NCBI RefSeq assembly: GCF_002982115.1
Contig: NZ_CP019980.1
Coordinates: 2,922,001-2,986,000 of the forward strand
DNA: 64,000 nt
Direction: 5' to 3'
DNA from: Lysinibacillus sphaericus
Lineage (GTDB): Bacteria > Bacillota > Bacilli > Bacillales_A > Planococcaceae
This document shows positions 29,432 to 38,850 of this stretch, in pieces (position 1 is the stretch's first letter; each line of letters starts with the position of its first letter). A program made the translations under genes and the position numbers. Under the pieces are notes generated by a model. The model had not been told where the DNA came from and did not search any database. It saw only the letters and a program-made list of their open reading frames with translations.

Positions 29432-30090
29432 GCTTTGGTCACCAGTCCTTTTTTAAAACGCTTTTGTCCTTCACGACAATCACCTAATAACGGACATGTT
29501 GCGCAACCTGGATTTTGTGCCTTGCAATGATAGCGACCGAAGAAAATTAGCTGATGATGGGTTTTCGACCACTTGTCCATCGGTGTTTTTTTCATAATCG
29601 TTTCTTCCACCTCAAGAACTGAGTCTTTCCAGCGACATAAGCCTAATCGTTTAGATACGCGCTCTACATGTGTATCGACTGCAAGCGCTGGTATGTCAAA
29701 GGCTACGGATAGCACAACATTCGCTGTTTTACGACCTACACCTGGCAAAGTAACAAGTTCCTCTCGACTTGCAGGAATTTGCCCACCATATTCAGTCAAA
29801 AGTCGCTCACATAAAAGTTGAATATTTTTTGCTTTATTTCGATAAAGACCAATAGAACGAATATCCAGTTGTAGCTCCTCTAAGGACACCGCTAAATAAT
29901 CTTCGGGTGTTTTATATTTTTGAAACAATGTTTTCGTTACTTTATTAACAAGTACATCCGTACATTGTGCAGATAATAACGTGGCGATTGTCAGCTCGAA
30001 CGGGTTGTCATGCACAAGTTCACAATGTGCATCAGGAAACATGCGGTCCATTTCAGCTAAACAATGCTCCCACTGTTTTTTTGTTAACAT
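29428..30090 (-). CDS. nth: Endonuclease III
   Basis: 220 aa base-excision glycosylase/AP lyase for oxidised pyrimidines. Helix-hairpin-helix LPGVGRKTANVVL with the catalytic Lys; catalytic Asp in VDTHVERVSKRLG; and a C-terminal iron-sulphur loop with four cysteines (C-x6-C-x2-C-x5-C, containing GCATCPLLGDC). All key residues are present. It is the middle gene of dnaD-nth-ypoC, with 14 bases to dnaD. Confidence 0.97.
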   Translation of the reverse strand: MLTKKQWEHCLAEMDRMFPDAHCELVHDNPFELTIATLLSAQCTDVLVNKVTKTLFQKYKTPEDYLAVSLEELQLDIRSIGLYRNKAKNIQLLCERLLTEYGGQIPASREELVTLPGVGRKTANVVLSVAFDIPALAVDTHVERVSKRLGLCRWKDSVLEVEETIMKKTPMDKWSKTHHQLIFFGRYHCKAQNPGCATCPLLGDCREGQKRFKKGLVTKA

Positions 30091-30104
30091 TCCCTAAAAT
30101 CCCC

Positions 30105-30836
30105 CTATTCTCTTTCTTCTAACCAGTTATAAAATGGTACTTTATTTGTCGACTGCGTTTCTTGCTGTAACGTGCGGGATTGCGGTCTAGTCAAGTTTTG
30201 CTTTTCACGGAACTGTTCGCCTTGCTTATGTGCAGCTTGTGGTGTTGTTATATTTTTCTTTTTCCACTCCAACAAAATCCGATCGATATAGCGAATGCTT
30301 AGTTTTCCAGCAAACACAGCCTCTTTTAACGCTTCTTTAATAAGTGAAGGACTGTGCCTATCCTCATCTAACCAAGAACCAATTTTTTCTAGCTCTAAAG
30401 GAGATAAAAGACGCCCCATTTCTTCTTCAAATAAACGGAATACCTCGCCCTCTTCTTGACGAAGCGTAGTTGCTGATTTTTGTTGCTCTTTCAATTCTAT
30501 AATCTGCAAGATACGTTCCCAAAGAGGGTACACCGAATATTTTTCGTACAGCTTGCCAGTTGTCTTATCAACGTCACGTGTAATCTCAAGGAAGCCTTTT
30601 TGCATAAGTCTTTGTAAGCGCGATGTAATGTCATTACTAGGCATCGTGAGACGATTCATCAGGTCTGTTGGTGTAGGAAAATCATTTCCTTCAACATGAT
30701 AGGCAAGTAGATGCAAGACGATAAGCGCCTCATCATCCTCAATATTTAACTCCTTATAAAACTGAAAAAAGAGCTGAGGAATGTGTATCGTTCTCTGCTC
30801 AGTCCATGTACGGAGTCGATTATTTTTTGTATTCAT
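30105..30836 (-). CDS. dnaD: Primosomal protein DnaD
   Basis: About 243 aa. N-terminal winged-helix oligomerisation domain followed by a DnaD/DnaB_2 domain (residues ~130-200) ending near the YIDRILLEWKKK signature. It helps load the replicative helicase at oriC and at restarted forks. The ATG at 30836 is used because AAAGGAG lies ten bases before it; the longer open frame back to 30905 adds sequence not typical of DnaD. Confidence 0.93.
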   Translation of the reverse strand: MNTKNNRLRTWTEQRTIHIPQLFFQFYKELNIEDDEALIVLHLLAYHVEGNDFPTPTDLMNRLTMPSNDITSRLQRLMQKGFLEITRDVDKTTGKLYEKYSVYPLWERILQIIELKEQQKSATTLRQEEGEVFRLFEEEMGRLLSPLELEKIGSWLDEDRHSPSLIKEALKEAVFAGKLSIRYIDRILLEWKKKNITTPQAAHKQGEQFREKQNLTRPQSRTLQQETQSTNKVPFYNWLEERE

Positions 30837-30929
30837 GTAGACATGACTCCTTTTTTCTAAGTAAGTAGAAAAGCCGCGTAGAAATTTCACTACGCGACTT
30901 TGCAATTGTTTCTGTTTATTGCTAACCGA

Positions 30930-32225
30930 TTATGGATATAAGCGGTTTAATAAACGTGGGAATGGAATCGTTTCACGAATATGCTCTGTCCCAGAAATCC
31001 ATGCAACTGTTCGTTCTAACCCTAGACCGAATCCAGAATGCGGTACGGATCCTTGCTTACGAAGTTCTAAATACCATGCATAAGCATCTAATGATAAGTT
31101 ATGTTCTTCTAGACGAGATTTTAATAATTCGTAGTCATGAATACGCTCTGAACCGCCGATAATTTCACCGTAACCTTCAGGTGCAATTAAGTCAGCACAT
31201 AACACAACATCATCACGATCAGGATGTGGTTGCATGTAGAATGGTTTGATGCCTGTTGGATAGCACGTAATGAATACTGGTTTGTCAAATGAATTGGCAA
31301 TGGCAGTTTCATGTGGCGCACCGAAGTCATCTCCCCATTCAATATCATCAAAACCTTGTTCATGTAATAGTTTAATGGCATCGTCGTATGAAATACGCGG
31401 GAATGGCGCTTTGATATTTTGAAGTGTAGATGTATCACGGCCAAGTCGCTCTAATTCTAGCGTACAGTTTGCCAGAACAGACTGTACAATATGCTCAACA
31501 TATTGTTCTTGTACTTCTAAATTTTCTTCAAATTCCACAAAAGCCATTTCCGGTTCAATCATCCAGAATTCGATAAGGTGACGGCGTGTTTTAGATTTCT
31601 CCGCACGGAACGTCGGACCGAAAGAGAAAACCTTCCCTAACGCCATTGCTGCTGCTTCCATATAAAGCTGACCAGATTGAGATAAATACGCATCTTCATC
31701 AAAATATTTCGTGTGGAATAGCTCTGAAGTTCCTTCAGGTGCTGAACCCGTTAAAATTGGTGGATCCATTTTCGTAAAGCCATTATTGTTGAAAAACTCG
31801 TAAGTAGCACGAATAATTTCATTACGAATTTTCATCACCGCATGTTGCTTACGAGAACGTAACCATAGGTGGCGGTTATCCATTAAAAATTCAGGGCCAT
31901 GCTCTTTAGGCGTAATTGGGAAATCAGTCGCTGCATGTAGCACTTCAATGCCTGTAACTGCTAGTTCACAGCCAAAGCTTGAACGCTCGTCGGCTTTCAC
32001 CTCGCCAATCACATACATCGATGTTTCTTGCGTCATACCTTTTGCAATCGCAAAAATTTCTTCGCCTACTTCTTCTTTCACAACAACGCCTTGCACAAAT
32101 CCTGAACCATCGCGCAGCTGTAAGAAAGCAATTTTACCACTTGAACGTTTGTTAGCTAACCAAGCACCTAGCTTGACTGTTTCGCCGATATGCTGTGGCA
32201 TATCTTGAATCATAATTTTTTTCAT
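30930..32225 (-). CDS. asnS: Asparaginyl-tRNA synthetase
   Basis: 431 aa class II synthetase. N-terminal OB-fold anticodon-binding domain (~15-105), then the catalytic core with motif 2 around [21 protein letters not shown] and motif 3 [13 protein letters not shown]. It charges tRNA-Asn. The gene lies between aspB and dnaD, as in B. subtilis. ATG at 32225 follows a good GGAGG site. Confidence 0.97.
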   Translation of the reverse strand: MKKIMIQDMPQHIGETVKLGAWLANKRSSGKIAFLQLRDGSGFVQGVVVKEEVGEEIFAIAKGMTQETSMYVIGEVKADERSSFGCELAVTGIEVLHAATDFPITPKEHGPEFLMDNRHLWLRSRKQHAVMKIRNEIIRATYEFFNNNGFTKMDPPILTGSAPEGTSELFHTKYFDEDAYLSQSGQLYMEAAAMALGKVFSFGPTFRAEKSKTRRHLIEFWMIEPEMAFVEFEENLEVQEQYVEHIVQSVLANCTLELERLGRDTSTLQNIKAPFPRISYDDAIKLLHEQGFDDIEWGDDFGAPHETAIANSFDKPVFITCYPTGIKPFYMQPHPDRDDVVLCADLIAPEGYGEIIGGSERIHDYELLKSRLEEHNLSLDAYAWYLELRKQGSVPHSGFGLGLERTVAWISGTEHIRETIPFPRLLNRLYP

Positions 32226-32253
32226 AGAAATCCTCCAAAGTTGGTTAGAAGGA

Positions 32254-33447
32254 TTAGTCTTGCCATTTTGATTTTACGAATGCATCAATACGACGGACTG
32301 CCTCTTCTAATAATTCTAAAGATGTAGCATAAGATAATCGCATTGTAGTTGGTGCACCAAAGCCAGAGCCCGGAATCACTGCTACGTTTGCTTCAGTTAA
32401 AATATCCGCAGCAAATGCATCTACTGAATCATAACCAGTATGAGCCATCGCTTCTGCTACATCTGGTAATAAGTAAAATGCGCCTTGCGGTTTTAATACA
32501 TTGAAGCCAGGAATTGCACTAATTTGTGGATAGATTTTTTCAAGACGAGATTCAAATGCTTGGCGCATTTCTTCTACAGTGTCTTGTGGTCCATTATACG
32601 CTTCCACTGTTGCATACTGTGCAGTTGTTGTCGCGTTTGAAGTAGAGTGTGAAGCAAGGTCAGTCATTGGTTTAATAATGTCTGCATCACCTGCTGCATA
32701 CCCGATACGCCAGCCTGTCATAGAGTGAGATTTAGCTACACCATTGACTACAATTGTACGTGCTTTCAATGCATCTGAAAGTTGTGCAATTGAATAATGC
32801 TCAATACCATTGTATACAAGCTTCTCATAAATTTCATCTGACACGATTAAAATATCTTTTTCTTCTGCAACAGCCGCAAGTTCTGCTAGCTCATCACGAG
32901 AATAAATCATACCAGATGGGTTGCTTGGCGAGTTAATGATGACTGCTTTCGTTTTATCCGTAACAGCTGCTCGTAATTGATCCGCAGTAATTTTATAACC
33001 TTGTTCGCGTGTTCCTTCAACATAAACAGGCACGCCACCCGCTAATTTCACTTGCTCTGGATACGATACCCAATAAGGAATAGGGATGATTACTTCATCG
33101 CCTTCATTTAAAATAACTTGGAATAACGTGTAAAGAATATGCTTAGCCCCAACACCTACGATAACCTCGTTCGGTTTATATGTAAGATTGTTGTCGCGTT
33201 GAAGTTTGTCAATAATGGCTTTCTTTAGAACTGGAAGACCGCCGGCAGGTGTATATTTTGTTAAACCTTTTTCCATAGAGTCAATAGCCGCATCTAGAAT
33301 ATTGCGTGGTGTGTTGAAGTCTGGCTCACCAGCACCTAGACCAATTACATCGATACCTTGCTCTTTTAATTCTTTTGCTTTTGCAGTAATCGCTAATGTT
33401 GAAGATGGTGTTAAAGTTTTCACTCGGTTTGCTAATAATTTTTTCAT
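32254..33447 (-). CDS. aspB: Aspartate aminotransferase (class I, AspB type)
   Basis: About 397 aa pyridoxal-phosphate enzyme interconverting aspartate and oxaloacetate. Motifs seen: [21 protein letters not shown], the Schiff-base Lys in [15 protein letters not shown], and a late Arg in TMRLSYA. The start at 33447 (MKKLLANRV) is chosen because of GAGGAG upstream and family length; the open frame continues 24 codons further into the end of ypmB. Confidence 0.95.
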   Translation of the reverse strand: MKKLLANRVKTLTPSSTLAITAKAKELKEQGIDVIGLGAGEPDFNTPRNILDAAIDSMEKGLTKYTPAGGLPVLKKAIIDKLQRDNNLTYKPNEVIVGVGAKHILYTLFQVILNEGDEVIIPIPYWVSYPEQVKLAGGVPVYVEGTREQGYKITADQLRAAVTDKTKAVIINSPSNPSGMIYSRDELAELAAVAEEKDILIVSDEIYEKLVYNGIEHYSIAQLSDALKARTIVVNGVAKSHSMTGWRIGYAAGDADIIKPMTDLASHSTSNATTTAQYATVEAYNGPQDTVEEMRQAFESRLEKIYPQISAIPGFNVLKPQGAFYLLPDVAEAMAHTGYDSVDAFAADILTEANVAVIPGSGFGAPTTMRLSYATSLELLEEAVRRIDAFVKSKWQD

Positions 33448-33463
33448 ACGGGATCTACTCCTC

Positions 33464-33946
33464 TTATAAATTCTTAATGCGCTTCCACCAGTCGCCGTCC
33501 TTAAACAAAATATAGACATAGTTGAGTTTATCTTGATCGTTCAGGTATGAAATTTCCCAAACAGCTCCAGCCTCCTCATAGCCTAATTTCATATGAAGAA
33601 CCTTTTGTACATTTCCTTCTTTTTTAAAAACCGATAATGCTTGCTTTTCCGTAATACCATCTTTCAAAAATACTTCCTGAATGGAATCCTCTTCTAGATT
33701 CGTTGGAACAAAGACAGCCTTTTTGTCACCGTATTCGTCTACCCCGAATACAGTAACATACGAATTTTTGCCATTATATGTGTAGGACTCCGTGACAATT
33801 GCTAGGGCTTTGGCATCAAGTGCCAACTGTTCAGCCTTTTCTTCAATTGAACTAAACGGAGCCTCGGCTTTCCAGAGTACTAAAATACTAATGACAAGTG
33901 ATAAGGAAACCATAAAGACAGAAATGAAAATCAACCAGTTTTTCAT
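33464..33946 (-). CDS. ypmB: YpmB-like membrane-anchored protein (DUF5590)
   Basis: 160 aa: one N-terminal membrane segment (LIFISVFMVSLSLVISILVLW) and an extracytoplasmic beta-rich region resembling PepSY/YpmB domains. Function unknown. Its position just upstream of aspB and asnS is as in B. subtilis, which supports the name. The ATG at 33946 overlaps the stop of a small upstream ORF. Confidence 0.85.
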   Translation of the reverse strand: MKNWLIFISVFMVSLSLVISILVLWKAEAPFSSIEEKAEQLALDAKALAIVTESYTYNGKNSYVTVFGVDEYGDKKAVFVPTNLEEDSIQEVFLKDGITEKQALSVFKKEGNVQKVLHMKLGYEEAGAVWEISYLNDQDKLNYVYILFKDGDWWKRIKNL

Positions 33947-34071
33947 ATATTCACCTTATGTTTCACACCTAGCTTTTTGTTTGCTAAGAATGCCTGATAT
34001 TTTTGCGTGTCGAACACTGCGCACACTTTCATTTTGCTTACCATTTTTGCCAACCTGCTTTCTTTCCTCAT
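33943..34071 (-). CDS. Possible small ORF coupled to ypmB
   Basis: 42 codons (MRKESRLAKMVSKMKVCAVF...), ending in an ATGA overlap with ypmB. An internal start at 34044 has AGCAGG ten bases upstream and would give 33 residues. A TATAAT element at 34085-34080 sits just before it. Basic, no recognised domain. It occupies the place where B. subtilis has ypmA but does not resemble it; it could be a leader peptide or chance. Confidence 0.28.
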   Translation of the reverse strand: MRKESRLAKMVSKMKVCAVFDTQKYQAFLANKKLGVKHKVNI

Positions 34072-34392
34072 ACCACAACATTATACACCAAAATCCCGTT
34101 GTCGTGTTTGCTAATTTCATTTATTGTACGTTGATAAACCAACGTTTTCAAATGATTAGAGTATCTATTTTCGATTTTTACTCTTTCATGAAAATAGACA
34201 GCCCTTTCCCGTCAAAAGTTCCTATTCTTTTTCACAAAGAGAAAAGTTTTTTTGAGGGAAATCTCTTTTTTCTATATTAAAAAGGATAATTATATGAAAA
34301 CAAATTTATTCCCACTGCCTAGTATTGACAGTGGGAATGATGAAAGCGGATTTTTACTAAAATAGACAATGCATTTAAAGCTGCAAAACTTT
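34072..34392. other. Intergenic with one hairpin
   Basis: Between the ypmB operon promoter and the TPR-GGDEF gene. Contains the TATAAT element at 34080-34085 (minus) and the hairpin at 34309-34337. No gene seen. Confidence 0.45.
34309..34337 (-). terminator. Hairpin downstream of the TPR-GGDEF gene, possible terminator
   Basis: Perfect nine-pair stem TTCCCACTG / CAGTGGGAA with an 11-base loop, ~55 bases past the stop. A clear U-run is missing. Confidence 0.5.
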
Positions 34393-35814
34393 TTATTGTA
34401 CACTAATAACATAACTAGCACGCCCGTTATTTTTAGCTTTGTACAAGTTGCGATCTGCTTGCTTAAAAAGCTTTATATATTCATAATTTTTTTGGTCATT
34501 CAAACAAGCGCCTAAACTAACCTTTAATGGATAGCTATCATATTCATGTTCTAGTTTTAAAGTTAACATGTAGGCATGCAATTCTTTTATACTATCATTT
34601 AAAAACATCTTACTTTTATGCCGAAGACAAATAATAAATTCATCTCCACCATAACGGATAATCACCGCTTCTTGATTATACAAAAAATCTTTTAACCCCG
34701 TAGCAAGGAGTTGCAACACCATATCTCCAAATAGGTGGCCATATTGATCATTGTATGCTTTAAAATAATCAATATCGAGTACAATTACACCAACATATTG
34801 GTGGCATGCCTGTGCCTCATTTAACCAATCATTTAGTTCTATATCAAGAAAATGGCGATTTAGGACACCTGTTAACGGATCATATAGCGCTCTTTTTTCC
34901 AGTGTCTCTTTTTGCCGATTAAATTCTAGATTCATCACCTGTTGAAGCAGATTATCTGCACTCATTTTTTCTGATAGCTCTATATAAGCGCGTTGTACAT
35001 CAAATATTTCTTTACGATAATCTAATTGATAAAGTACGTTTAAAAGCATTCGCATCACTTTCTTCGTAATGGGGTTATCACCATAGGATTGTGCTAATTC
35101 TATCGCTTGCTTATAATAGTCTACCGCTTCTTCAAGTCGATGTTGATGCTCGTATAAAAAACCATAGCCAAACAATGCAGCTACCTTTTCTCGTTTATGA
35201 TTTTGAATAATTTCAGAATTCAATGTCTGATCCAACAAAGCTTGAGCAGTAACAAAATCGCCCTCTAAAATATACACATCCGCCATATTATTATGAATGC
35301 GAATCTCTTGTAATTTCGCTAATTCTGGAAGTGTCTTCGCAAGCTCCACATTATAATTTCTTGCAATAAAAGCCGCTTCCAGAGCCTCCATATAACAGCC
35401 ATTTTCAACTTCTAGATAGCATAGATTACTATGGCAACGTACAAGCATTTTAATATCTTTTAACTGCGTAGCATATTCTATAGACTTTTTTGTCATTTCC
35501 ACCGTTTTTTCTCTGAAACCAACCAGATCATATATTAAGGACATGACCAGATTGTAATTCATAAAGTCCTTTTTCGTGCCGTACTTTTGGCAGCACTCCT
35601 CATATTCTTGGATATGACGTACCATGCTTAATGTATCACCTAGCGCATGATGAATTAATATCTTTTGGAAGAATAAATCTAGTCCATGCCTATGATTATC
35701 ATTTTCTAATGCTACTAAAAGTCCCTGTTCAGCAAGAGTTAGAGCTTCTGTCAAACGCCCTTTCGTCCGCATTTCTAGGATTGTTTTGTTTAATTGTTCT
35801 AATGTTAACTCCAA
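34393..35814 (-). CDS. TPR-GGDEF diguanylate cyclase
   Basis: 473 aa cytoplasmic protein. An N-terminal helical TPR-type array (~1-290) precedes a GGDEF domain (~305-470) with intact IIRYGGDEF. The RxxD inhibitory site five residues before GGDEF is absent (YNQEAVII instead), so product feedback inhibition may be lacking. It should make cyclic-di-GMP in response to a protein or peptide signal read by the TPRs. Start is TTG 35814 with GTGGTGA upstream. Single-gene unit. Confidence 0.9.
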   Translation of the reverse strand: MELTLEQLNKTILEMRTKGRLTEALTLAEQGLLVALENDNHRHGLDLFFQKILIHHALGDTLSMVRHIQEYEECCQKYGTKKDFMNYNLVMSLIYDLVGFREKTVEMTKKSIEYATQLKDIKMLVRCHSNLCYLEVENGCYMEALEAAFIARNYNVELAKTLPELAKLQEIRIHNNMADVYILEGDFVTAQALLDQTLNSEIIQNHKREKVAALFGYGFLYEHQHRLEEAVDYYKQAIELAQSYGDNPITKKVMRMLLNVLYQLDYRKEIFDVQRAYIELSEKMSADNLLQQVMNLEFNRQKETLEKRALYDPLTGVLNRHFLDIELNDWLNEAQACHQYVGVIVLDIDYFKAYNDQYGHLFGDMVLQLLATGLKDFLYNQEAVIIRYGGDEFIICLRHKSKMFLNDSIKELHAYMLTLKLEHEYDSYPLKVSLGACLNDQKNYEYIKLFKQADRNLYKAKNNGRASYVISVQ

Positions 35815-36257
35815 TTCATCACCACTTCTCTAAGCTCGGATTTTCCCTTATCCATCACACCTTAATGTAGCAGTTAGCCTATTCATTAATTATAAGCGAA
35901 GTCCTATACACTCGTCCGTCATTTCTATCATATCCCATAAATTACTAAACATATCGAATGATGAATGTTTTGTCAAAAGCGTATAATACTTGCCCTTCCT
36001 TTATGCTAGTAAGCCACAATAAGCAAAGGGACTGCTCGTTCATCAGCGGCCCTTACGCTATCAACTAAAAACGCTGCTTTCGTTTTATGTATAGTAAATA
36101 TATGCCTTATTGGCTACTCATTAGCAGATTGCATGAATTTTTGAAATTTAATATTTTTTATATATTAGCACAAATACTTCCATTATTGTCCTCGTTTCTT
36201 ATTGTTTTTACCCATATGATGAAGTTAAGTTTGTAAAAATGTAAGGGACGTGATGTT
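35815..36257. other. Intergenic, nothing recognised
   Basis: 443 bases between divergently transcribed genes; it should contain promoters for both, but no convincing sigma-A pair was found. The oxidase gene may use a sporulation sigma factor. Confidence 0.4.
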
Positions 36258-38123
36258 TTGAATAAAAAAATCAATCCTGCTGACCCAGCAACAATCCCCA
36301 AATTTGTAGATGCCTTACCGAAACCCGTTACCGCAAAACCAAAATTCAGTAGCAGACATCCGAAGAAAGATTATTACGAGTTGCAGATGTTGGAAGCAGA
36401 GCATAGTTTTCATAAAAACTTTCCAAAATCCACGATTTGGGGATATAACGGGCTTTATCCAGGACCGACCATCGAGGCTTCAAAAGACAAAACGATTTAT
36501 GTCAAATATAAAAACCAATTGCCGACCAAACATTTTTTGCCAGTTGATTTTACTCTTCATGCGGCTAATGACTCCCAAGAGGTTCGAACAGTAACTCATC
36601 TTCACGGTGCCAATGTAGATTGGGAAAGCGATGGACATCCTGAAGCTTGGTATACAAGAGACTATACGTATACTGGTCCTAAATTTAATAAAGAAATACA
36701 TGAATATACGAACCATCAACCAGGTACAACTTTGTGGTATCATGACCACGCAATGGCTTTAACGCGCCTAAATGTTTACGCTGGACTTGCAGGTTTTTAC
36801 CTGCTTCGAGACTCCATAGAAGAACGTTCAAACTTACCATGTGGCGATTATGAATATCCGTTATTAATTGCTGATAAATCCTTTAATGAAGACGGCTCAC
36901 TGTTCTATCCAGAAGGTCCTCCATTCCCAGTGCCGGTGAATCCATCCATTACACCTGGATTTGTTGGAAACACAATCGTTGTCAATGGTAAAGTATGGCC
37001 TTATTTAAATGTTGAACCTCGCAAATATCGTTTTCGTTTGTTAAACGGTTCAAATAGAAGAGGCTATGTTTTAAGCCTGTCCAACAAGCAGCCAATGATT
37101 CAGCTTGGCACAGATGGTGGCTTTTTAACTGCCCCAAATGCAATTTTCTCGGTTGAATTATTGCCAGCTGAGCGAACAGATATCATCATTGACTTTTCAA
37201 CATGCGAAGGTCAAGAAATCACTTTAATGAACGGTGATACCGATTTTTTTGATGAGCATACTAGCGTCATTATGCAATTTAACGTAAATTGCCCACTTCG
37301 ATATGAGGATACGAGTGAAGTGCCTGCAAGACTTGCAATGTCAATGGATTTACACCCTCATCATGCACAGGTTGAACGCAACTTACCGTTAAGTGCCACT
37401 ACGGATGACTTCGGAAGACCTATGTTGTTATTAAATGACCGAATGTACCATGACCCTGCTACCGAAAAGCCTGCGCTTGATAGTATAGAAGTTTGGAATT
37501 TTATTAATGCTACGCCGTTTATACATCCTATTCATCTGCATTTAATTCAATTTAAAATTCTTGAACGACGACCATTTGACGTGGAACTCTATCAAAATGA
37601 AGGAAGGCTAGCATTTACTGGTCCTGCAGAAAAACCGCGTGACTACGAACGAGGTTGGAAAGATACCGTCAAAGCTGATGCAGGGAAGGTTACAAAAATT
37701 ATTATGCACTGGAAAGACCATATCGGGAATTATATGTGGCATTGCCATTTCCTCGAACATGAGGATCATGATATGATGCGACCTATTCTCGTAATGAAAG
37801 ATGTACATCCCGTATCGGAGCCACATGTTGAAGTAGCGCATGTTACAGAAAGTCATAGCACCACAGCAACAACCATTTCAAATGATTCGGACACCACTCC
37901 CCCCTTGTTGAATAATGCTCAAAATATTACAGCATCGCCTGAGCCAACACAGCACGCATCTAGAAGGGCTAATAAGCAATTGTCCGTTGCGAAGGAAACT
38001 GCGCCTCATGTTGCGACTCATACACAAAATGTCTCACAGTTTGTACCGCTACCTATATATCCTTCAAAAACAAGCCAAACACAACCCCACACGGCAAATA
38101 GATGGCGTAGAAGACGATCATAG
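36258..38123 (+). CDS. cotA: CotA-like multicopper oxidase (laccase/bilirubin oxidase type)
   Basis: 621 aa, three cupredoxin domains. All four copper-ligand segments are present: THLHGANV, WYHDHAM, HPIHLHLIQF and MWHCHFLEHEDHDM, the last carrying the type 1 Cys and an axial Met. There is no signal peptide, as in spore-coat CotA. It oxidises phenolic substrates with O2 and may pigment or protect spores. A ~90-residue C-terminal extension rich in Ser, Thr, His and Gln, ending in RRRRS, is not part of the enzyme fold. Start TTG 36258 follows AAGGGACGTGA. Confidence 0.88.
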   Translation: MNKKINPADPATIPKFVDALPKPVTAKPKFSSRHPKKDYYELQMLEAEHSFHKNFPKSTIWGYNGLYPGPTIEASKDKTIYVKYKNQLPTKHFLPVDFTLHAANDSQEVRTVTHLHGANVDWESDGHPEAWYTRDYTYTGPKFNKEIHEYTNHQPGTTLWYHDHAMALTRLNVYAGLAGFYLLRDSIEERSNLPCGDYEYPLLIADKSFNEDGSLFYPEGPPFPVPVNPSITPGFVGNTIVVNGKVWPYLNVEPRKYRFRLLNGSNRRGYVLSLSNKQPMIQLGTDGGFLTAPNAIFSVELLPAERTDIIIDFSTCEGQEITLMNGDTDFFDEHTSVIMQFNVNCPLRYEDTSEVPARLAMSMDLHPHHAQVERNLPLSATTDDFGRPMLLLNDRMYHDPATEKPALDSIEVWNFINATPFIHPIHLHLIQFKILERRPFDVELYQNEGRLAFTGPAEKPRDYERGWKDTVKADAGKVTKIIMHWKDHIGNYMWHCHFLEHEDHDMMRPILVMKDVHPVSEPHVEVAHVTESHSTTATTISNDSDTTPPLLNNAQNITASPEPTQHASRRANKQLSVAKETAPHVATHTQNVSQFVPLPIYPSKTSQTQPHTANRWRRRRS

Positions 38124-38159
38124 CAACCTACTTCAGCCCATATAATGCCAAATAAAAAC

Positions 38160-38191
38160 GAGGTATTTGACATTAGCTTGTCAAATACCTC
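38160..38191 (+). terminator. Terminator of the multicopper oxidase gene
   Basis: Perfect 12-pair stem GAGGTATTTGAC / GTCAAATACCTC with an eight-base loop, ~35 bases after the stop. Confidence 0.8.
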
Positions 38192-38228
38192 AGTTTGTAA
38201 AATAAATATTAGCTATCTCACATCGTGT

Positions 38229-38282
38229 TTCATTTCTCTATAATTGGATAACGGGCAATAATAAGTCTAATTGCGTAAAATC
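38229..38282 (-). pseudogene. Duplicated 3' fragment of the neighbouring MerR-type gene
   Basis: 54 bases match the end of the MerR gene (39452-39505) at 51 positions. On the minus strand it codes for DFTQLDLLLPVIQL and then stops earlier than the intact copy. No other part of the gene is found here, so this is a remnant of a duplicated or rearranged copy. Confidence 0.82.
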
Positions 38283-38540
38283 TTTATCACCTATGATAGA
38301 TAATGCATTGTAATTATTGTAAATAATCGTCATTTTTTTATTTCCATTTATAGTATACTAAAAGTCTAGAAAAGGAGGTGAACAAAGTAGATTAAGATAA
38401 AATACATATTCTTCACTACCTACTAGTAGTATTTGAAGAAAACAAAAAAAGCGGCACAATCTAAACCACAACGTCGCAAGTAGTCATTTGAAGAAGGTGA
38501 AAACCTCTTTTTACTTAGTATTTTATCGTAACCACTAATT

Positions 38541-38738
38541 ATGCGAAGGAAAACCATACGAATATTTAACATTGTTATCATCATAGTACTAACTTTTATA
38601 ATGGCACAAACAACAGACTTTAGTAATTTAACAACGTCGGACTATGTATATTTATCACTGTATGTTTTGATTATTATTCTTTTCATCGTTAACACTATAT
38701 TAGAAGTAATCAATAAACGACGTGATATTAATGAGTAA
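38541..38738 (+). CDS. Possible small two-TM membrane protein
   Basis: 65 aa with two hydrophobic segments (NIVIIIVLTFIMAQ and YLSLYVLIIILFIVNTIL) separated by a short polar loop and a basic C-terminus. No good ribosome site precedes ATG 38541, and the area looks decayed, so expression is uncertain. A further 39-codon ORF begins inside its last codons. Confidence 0.35.
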   Translation: MRRKTIRIFNIVIIIVLTFIMAQTTDFSNLTTSDYVYLSLYVLIIILFIVNTILEVINKRRDINE

Positions 38739-38850
38739 TATCCGTAACACAGATAATCCGTTATTCAAAGGTATGGATATAGCAGAAGCATCCGGATTAT
38801 GCGGACTGTCTCAACTACAGATCAAATTGTTATGTAGTATACACCTATAA
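38731..38850 (+). CDS. Possible small ORF overlapping the previous one
   Basis: 39 codons (MSNIRNTDNPLFKGMDIAEASG...), starting with an ATG that overlaps the stop region of the 65-aa ORF. Immediately after its stop another in-phase stretch reads LRKNDTLEADSEGVFQLSG. This may be what is left of a longer gene. No family recognised. Confidence 0.22.
   Translation: MSNIRNTDNPLFKGMDIAEASGLCGLSQLQIKLLCSIHL

Noticed and set aside
32226..32253. T-box leader in front of asnS
   Set aside because: The gap between aspB and asnS is only 28 bases; there is no room for one.
38446..38493. Short basic peptide ORF (TTG start, KKTKKAAQSKPQRRK)
   Set aside because: Only 16 codons; the nearest AAAAGGAGGTG site is ~50 bases upstream, so initiation is unlikely.
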